From contig CANRLY010000054.1 in assembly GCA_947631585.1 (NCBI GenBank), positions 1 through 11,112 on the forward strand: DNA of 11,112 bases. The letters run 5' to 3'. This stretch comes from an uncultured Clostridia bacterium (GTDB lineage: Bacteria; Bacillota; Clostridia; Oscillospirales; Ruminococcaceae). Made by a program: the position numbers and the translations under genes. The stretch's first letter is position 1, and each line of letters begins with the position of its first letter. Positions 7,217 through 11,112 of this stretch are shown piece by piece. The notes beneath the pieces were generated by a model that was not told the origin of the DNA, did no database searches, and worked only from the letters and a program-made list of their open reading frames with translations.

Positions 7217-7864
7217 TTGTCATTCATAGATAATATCAGGGCGGATATAAATTCCATAAAGGAACGTGACCCGGCGGCTCACAGCACGCTGGAAATAATC
7301 CTGACCTATTCGGGAGTACACGCAGTTATGCTGCACAGGGTGGCGCATGCCCTTTATGCCGCAGACCACAAAACGCTGGCAAGGATAGTTTCACAGGTGT
7401 CAAGGTTCATTACAGGAATTGAGATACACCCCGGCGCAAAGATCGGAAAGGGTCTGCTCATAGACCACGGAAGCGGAGTGGTCATCGGGGAAACTGCCGA
7501 GATAGGCGACAACTGCCTTATCTATCAGGGCTGTACCCTTGGGGGAACAGGCAAGGAACACGGCAAGCGGCACCCTACTTTGGGAGATAACGTCATGGTG
7601 GGAAGCGGCGCAAAGATACTCGGTCCTTTCAAGGTGGGGGACGGGGCGAAGATAGCCGCAAACGCAGTGGTGCTGGAGGAAGTTCCGCCGAACGCCACGG
7701 CAGTGGGAGTTCCGGCGAGGATAGTAAGGATAAACGGCAAAAAGACAGGGGTCTCAGACCTTGACCAGATACACATTCCAGACCCTGTTTCTCAGGAGCT
7801 GTGCCGAATGAGGTTCGAGATAGACAGGCTGAAAAAACAGGTCGAACAGTTGAAAAACAAGTAA
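7217..7864 (+). CDS. cysE: Serine O-acetyltransferase
   Basis: CysE transfers acetyl from acetyl-CoA to L-serine, giving O-acetylserine for cysteine synthesis. From a TTG start at 7217 the product has 215 residues, matching short Firmicute CysE proteins. The frame stays open to about 7109, but AGGAGG (7203-7208) lies 8 bp before the TTG and the extension would run across the terminator, so TTG is preferred. An N-terminal helical region (about 1-60) is followed by left-handed beta-helix hexapeptide repeats (about 67-160). It contains IEIHPGAKIG (69-78), catalytic His84 in IDHGSG, IGETAEIG, TLGGTGKEHGKRHP (107-120) and VGVPARIV. The charged C-terminal tail ends QLKNK and lacks the terminal Ile that docks CysK in some homologues. 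cysS follows after 22 bp, linking cysteine supply to its charging. Confidence 0.94.
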   Translation: MSFIDNIRADINSIKERDPAAHSTLEIILTYSGVHAVMLHRVAHALYAADHKTLARIVSQVSRFITGIEIHPGAKIGKGLLIDHGSGVVIGETAEIGDNCLIYQGCTLGGTGKEHGKRHPTLGDNVMVGSGAKILGPFKVGDGAKIAANAVVLEEVPPNATAVGVPARIVRINGKKTGVSDLDQIHIPDPVSQELCRMRFEIDRLKKQVEQLKNK

Positions 7865-7886
7865 TTTCGAAAGGAAATGTTAAGTT

Positions 7887-9299
7887 ATGCGGCTTTACAA
7901 TACGCTTACCAGAAAGGTAGATGAGTTCGTTACACACAGAGAGGGAAAGGTGGGAATGTACACCTGCGGACCTACCGTTTACCATTACGCACACATCGGA
8001 AATCTCAGGACCTACATTATGGAGGACGTGCTGGAAAAGTACCTGAGATATTCCGGCTATGACGTGAAAAGAGTAATGAACATCACAGACGTAGGTCACC
8101 TGACTTCGGACGGCGACACCGGCGATGACAAGATGCTCAAGGGGGCAAAGCGTGAACACAAGACGGTCATGGAGATAGCGGAGTTTTACACAAACGCTTT
8201 CTTTGAGGACTGCAAAAAGCTCAACATCAGAAAACCGGACGTTATCGAGCCTGCCACCGCCTGCATTGACCTGTTCATAGAGGTGATACAGGAGCTTATC
8301 AGGAAGGGTTACGCCTACGAGGCAGGCGGAAACATCTACTTTGATACCAGCAAGCCGGATAAATACTATGTGTTCAACGACTTTAACGAGGAGGATCTGG
8401 AAGTCGGCGTGAGAGAGGGCGTCGAGGAGGACGGAAACAAGCGCAGCAAGTCGGATTTTGTGCTGTGGTTCACAAAGTCCAAGTTCGACGACCAGGAGCT
8501 GAAGTGGGATTCCCCCTGGGGAACAGGTTACCCCGGCTGGCATATTGAATGTTCCTGCATTTCCATGAAGCATTTGGGCGAATACCTTGACCTGCACTGC
8601 GGCGGAGTGGACAATGTGTTCCCACACCACACCAACGAGATAGCTCAGTCGGAAGCGTACCTGGGTCACAAGTGGTGCAGTCAGTGGTTCCATGTGCATC
8701 ACCTGAACACCGAGGACGGCAAGATGAGCAAGTCCAAAGGGGAGTTTTTGACGGTGTCGCTGCTGGAGGAAAAGCGGTTCGACCCGTTGGCGTACAGGTT
8801 CTTCTGCCTGAGTTCCCACTACCGCAAGTCGCTGACCTTTACATTTGAGAATCTGGAAAATGCAGCGGCGGCTTACAGCAAGCTTATCGCAAGAACTGCC
8901 GCTTTGCTGGGTCAAAAGACCGGAGCGGTAGATGAAACGGAACTTGCAAGGCTCAAAGAGGGATTCTGCAAGGCGATGGACGACGATCTGAACACTTCAA
9001 ACGCCCTGACTGCGCTGTATGACGTGTTCAAGTCGGGGGCTGGTGCGGATACGAAACTGGCGGCTATCGCAGAGATGGACAAGGTGCTTTCGCTGGATAT
9101 AATCAGCAAGGCTGAAAAGCTGGAGGAAAACTCTGACAGCGATCTGATACCGGCGGATATATTGCAGCTTGCAGAACAGCGCAGGATAGCCAGAGCAGAG
9201 AAGAATTTCGCACTTGCGGACAGCCTGAGAGACCAGATCTCGGCAATGGGCTACATGGTGGAGGAGACCAGGCAGGGTACTAAGATCAGGAAGAAATAA
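7887..9299 (+). CDS. cysS: Cysteine--tRNA ligase
   Basis: CysS charges tRNA-Cys with cysteine in the cytosol. The 470-residue protein is a class I synthetase of normal length. It has the HIGH-type motif HIGN (36-39), the KMSKS loop (279-283), and the four zinc ligands that select cysteine without editing: Cys27, Cys222, His247 and Glu251, spaced as in E. coli CysS. A C-terminal helical tRNA-binding region contains ADILQLAEQRRIARAEKNFA and ends in a basic tail. GAAAGGAAA near 7869-7877 is the ribosome binding site for the ATG at 7887. The cysE-cysS order is common in Firmicutes. The next gene starts 32 bp downstream with no terminator visible between them. Confidence 0.98.
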   Translation: MRLYNTLTRKVDEFVTHREGKVGMYTCGPTVYHYAHIGNLRTYIMEDVLEKYLRYSGYDVKRVMNITDVGHLTSDGDTGDDKMLKGAKREHKTVMEIAEFYTNAFFEDCKKLNIRKPDVIEPATACIDLFIEVIQELIRKGYAYEAGGNIYFDTSKPDKYYVFNDFNEEDLEVGVREGVEEDGNKRSKSDFVLWFTKSKFDDQELKWDSPWGTGYPGWHIECSCISMKHLGEYLDLHCGGVDNVFPHHTNEIAQSEAYLGHKWCSQWFHVHHLNTEDGKMSKSKGEFLTVSLLEEKRFDPLAYRFFCLSSHYRKSLTFTFENLENAAAAYSKLIARTAALLGQKTGAVDETELARLKEGFCKAMDDDLNTSNALTALYDVFKSGAGADTKLAAIAEMDKVLSLDIISKAEKLEENSDSDLIPADILQLAEQRRIARAEKNFALADSLRDQISAMGYMVEETRQGTKIRKK

Positions 9300-9331
9300 G
9301 CTCAGGCACAAGAAAGGATAAAGGAAAAATT

Positions 9332-10204
9332 ATGGAACTGGATCCCAACAAAAACAAGGCGAAAGTTTACTCCAGAGTGTTCCAGATAATGCTGATACTG
9401 TTTGCGTTTCTGGTGGTGTTCATACTGTTTTTCAGCTTTATGTCGGGCAAGGGAGTGGACTACTCGGACGCTGATTTCATACAGCCGAAACAACCCTCGG
9501 ACGATGCCACGGTGGTGGTGTTCGAGACTACAGAAGGCACGATAAAAGCGGTGCTTTACGAGGAACAAGCGCCTAACTACTGCAAGTACTTCAAAGAGCT
9601 TGTGGAGGACGGCTACTTTGACGGGACTTACGTCTGCACTGTGCTGAAAAGCGAAAACGGGCAAAAGGGCGGTTTTATCGGCGGAAGCAAGACCACGGAC
9701 GGCAGAGCAGGAGAGGATTCCGACCTGAAAATGACCAAGATAGAAGTCAGCACCGACCTGCTGCCCATAAGAGGCAGTCTTTGCTCTATGGTGAAGAAAG
9801 GCGGCATTTTCACCAAGTCGAAAGCAGGCTCTGTGGTGACCTTTGTGAACGATGTGGTGGACATTGACGAGCTGAAAGAAAATTACGAGAGCAGAGATGA
9901 CGTAAACGGTCTGGGCAAGGTGACAGATATGTTTGCGGTCTACGGAGGAGTGCCGAATTTCTTGCAGCAGTACACTGTGTTCGGGCAGGTCTATGACGGC
10001 TGGGAGACCCTTGATAAGATAAGTTCTGCGCAGATCAACGGAGAGGGTACTTCCGATGACGATGAGAACAAGGACTACACGCCGGTGGAGGAGATAAAGT
10101 TCACAAAAGTGTACCTTTCAACTTACGGCGAACAAAAGCAGAACGGCTACAACATTCCTATAAAGGGTCAGGCTATCTCCGGCAGCAGCGGAGACAGCCA
10201 GTGA
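9332..10204 (+). CDS. Membrane-anchored cyclophilin-like protein with degenerate active site
   Basis: This 290-residue protein has a short cytosolic N-terminus, one membrane helix (about 19-38) and an extracytoplasmic cyclophilin-type domain (about 61-263). Family marks are TTEGTIKAVLYEEQAPNYCK (66-85), YFDGTY (95-100) and YTVFGQVYDGWETLDKI (214-230). The stretch that usually reads FHRV...QGGD is replaced by VCTVLKSENGQKGGFIGG, so the catalytic Arg position is Thr103, and the SQFFI-type segment reads SVVTFVND. Prolyl isomerase activity may be lost, leaving a chaperone or scaffold role (inference). The domain is also enlarged by insertions around 175-205 and 235-250. A GGATAAAGGA stretch lies upstream of the ATG at 9332. 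It lies downstream of cysS in the same direction and upstream of a second foldase-like gene. Confidence 0.8.
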   Translation: MELDPNKNKAKVYSRVFQIMLILFAFLVVFILFFSFMSGKGVDYSDADFIQPKQPSDDATVVVFETTEGTIKAVLYEEQAPNYCKYFKELVEDGYFDGTYVCTVLKSENGQKGGFIGGSKTTDGRAGEDSDLKMTKIEVSTDLLPIRGSLCSMVKKGGIFTKSKAGSVVTFVNDVVDIDELKENYESRDDVNGLGKVTDMFAVYGGVPNFLQQYTVFGQVYDGWETLDKISSAQINGEGTSDDDENKDYTPVEEIKFTKVYLSTYGEQKQNGYNIPIKGQAISGSSGDSQ

Positions 10205-10217
10205 GAACATAAGTTCG
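10204..10217. promoter_or_regulatory. LexA-box-like palindrome
   Basis: AGAACATAAGTTCG matches the Bacillus-type SOS box CGAACATATGTTCG at 12 of 14 positions. It begins on the last base of the cyclophilin-like gene's stop codon. TATAAG (10223-10228) lies just downstream but has no recognisable -35, so a regulated promoter here is not established. No DNA-damage gene follows directly; the site may be a chance palindrome. Confidence 0.25.
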
Positions 10218-10364
10218 CCATCTATAAGATATATACGCAGCGAAAACTGAAAACACCTTTATTTTTCTGAAAAAATTTTTTCTTAGGGAAATGGGGGTCT
10301 TACGCAAGGGAGAAAGTTTGGAAAGCCGGGTAAGTCGGGGAAACTGCATTTCTTGGCGGAGAAC
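10205..10364. other. AT-rich intergenic stretch without a convincing gene
   Basis: It contains a perfect 14-bp AT palindrome, GAAAAAATTTTTTC (10269-10282), which with its T-run could act as a weak terminator for the cyclophilin-like gene, although it lacks the usual GC stem. A 25-codon ATG frame at 10290 has poor ribosome-binding spacing and no recognisable product. Nothing else is supported here. Confidence 0.5.
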
Positions 10365-10393
10365 TTGACAATATCGGTGGTTTGTAGTATAAT
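10365..10393 (+). promoter_or_regulatory. Consensus sigma-A promoter for foldase lipoprotein gene
   Basis: TTGACA (10365-10370) and TATAAT (10388-10393) are both perfect and separated by exactly 17 bp. Transcription should start near 10400. This leaves a leader of about 60 nt with a small hairpin, CGGCA (10403-10407) with TGCCG (10423-10427), flanked by two AAACTGGA copies (10394 and 10430). Confidence 0.9.
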
Positions 10394-10462
10394 AAACTGG
10401 ATCGGCAGCAGGCTTTGACCTTTGCCGCAAAACTGGAGATCATCAGGAAAGGATAAACGCTT

Positions 10463-11112
10463 ATGTCATTAAGAAAAAGGATCGCCGCTGTTGTCTGCGC
10501 AGTGGTTCTGGCAGCAGGTCTGGCAGGCTGCGGTTCGGACACAGGTTATGTTATGAAAGCTGACGGCAAGGAGATAGCCGCCGGAGTTTATATTGATCTT
10601 ATGCTCAACGAGTATTCTAATCAGGTCTACTCGATGTACTACAGCGGAACTGAAGTGAAAGGCTCTTACTTCGATCAGGAGGTCGATGGAAAGCCTATGA
10701 AAGACCATCTTCAGGATTACGCTTACGAGACCTGTCTGAAAATAGCGGCAGTTGAAAAACGCTGCGATGAGCTGGGTATAACTCTTACCGAAGATGAGGA
10801 AAAAGAAATAAAAGAGTCGGTGCAGAGCAGTTGGGACAGTCAGGGGGACTACTACCACCGCATGGGTATCTCCCAGGATTCGCTGACCAGGGTGGCAAGG
10901 TATTCTTATCTGTCGGATAAGCTGTTTGACGCTTATTACATGGAGGGCGGAATAGAAGAAGTCAGCCTCGATGACGCAACGGCTTATGTGAATGAGAATT
11001 TTCTGAGATTCAAGCAGATAAGGATAGCCAAGAGCACTGAGGACGATGGTGCGGCGGCTAAGAGTTCGGCGGACAAGTACATGGAGCTTGCCGACACCGA
11101 TCTGTACATTGA
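10463..11112 (+). CDS. SurA/PrsA-type foldase lipoprotein, 3'-truncated by window edge
   Basis: This is a predicted lipoprotein anchored to the outer face of the membrane. The first 216 residues are in the window; the frame is still open at the edge. The start is MSLRKRIAAV, a basic n-region, then a hydrophobic core and the lipobox LAGC with the modified Cys23. The region after it has the helical, charged pattern of SurA_N/trigger-factor-like chaperone domains: YVMKADGKEIAAGVY, then GITLTEDEEKEIKESV and MGISQDSLTRVARYSYL, then VNENFLRFKQIRI. The last marks the usual transition to a parvulin-type isomerase domain, which would lie beyond the edge. GGAAAGGA at 10446-10453 is the ribosome binding site. 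Its near-consensus promoter suggests strong expression. Whether a rotamase domain exists cannot be judged here. Confidence 0.82.
   Translation, partial: MSLRKRIAAVVCAVVLAAGLAGCGSDTGYVMKADGKEIAAGVYIDLMLNEYSNQVYSMYYSGTEVKGSYFDQEVDGKPMKDHLQDYAYETCLKIAAVEKRCDELGITLTEDEEKEIKESVQSSWDSQGDYYHRMGISQDSLTRVARYSYLSDKLFDAYYMEGGIEEVSLDDATAYVNENFLRFKQIRIAKSTEDDGAAAKSSADKYMELADTDLYI

Noticed and set aside
7629..8915. A 428-codon open frame on the minus strand opposite cysE/cysS.
   Set aside because: It lies antisense to two well-supported genes, its translation shows no family motifs, and long antisense frames are expected from this codon usage.
10290..10367. A 25-codon ORF starting with ATG between the cyclophilin-like gene and the foldase gene.
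   Set aside because: The purine run before the ATG is too close for a normal ribosome binding site, the frame runs into the -35 of the next promoter, and the peptide has no recognisable features.

Overview
The window looks like a core-chromosome segment of a low-to-mid GC Gram-positive bacterium of class Clostridia, most likely a Ruminococcus/Oscillospirales relative. This is inferred from gene order (YqhQ-PrmC, RecA-RecX, RimO-PgsA, CysE-CysS), AGGAGG-type ribosome binding sites, a lipoprotein foldase and protein style; it was not checked by database search. All recognisable genes lie on the + strand and almost all are housekeeping genes. I see no phage, plasmid, CRISPR, tRNA or rRNA gene.

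Layout. (1) Positions 1-2903: the 3' part of a sensor histidine kinase, then a YqhQ-type (DUF1385) membrane protein, then prmC. Adjacent genes overlap by 11 and 7 bp, so they are probably translationally coupled. (2) Positions 2904-4802: a short promoter region with an extended -10, then recA and its modulator recX, 1 bp apart. (3) Positions 4803-5127: a gap of about 325 bp with a good sigma-A-type promoter, followed by a long fold-back element (4859-5053). Then come rimO (ribosomal protein S12 methylthiotransferase) and pgsA (phosphatidylglycerophosphate synthase). (4) Positions 7030-7216: a structured leader ending in a strong intrinsic terminator, then cysE (TTG start), cysS and a membrane-anchored, degenerate cyclophilin-like protein. 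(5) Positions 10205-10462: a gap with a near-consensus TTGACA-17-TATAAT promoter, then a SurA/PrsA-type foldase lipoprotein that runs off the right edge.

Functional themes are DNA repair (recA/recX), translation quality (prmC, rimO, cysS), cysteine supply and charging (cysE/cysS), phospholipid synthesis (pgsA) and extracytoplasmic protein folding (cyclophilin-like protein and foldase lipoprotein). No new multi-gene system is evident. The signals most worth a second look are non-coding: the roughly 190-bp inverted-repeat element in the rimO leader, which may be a TA-flanked MITE or a structured RNA and has a strand-biased mismatch pattern, and the terminator-bearing leader in front of cysE-cysS.
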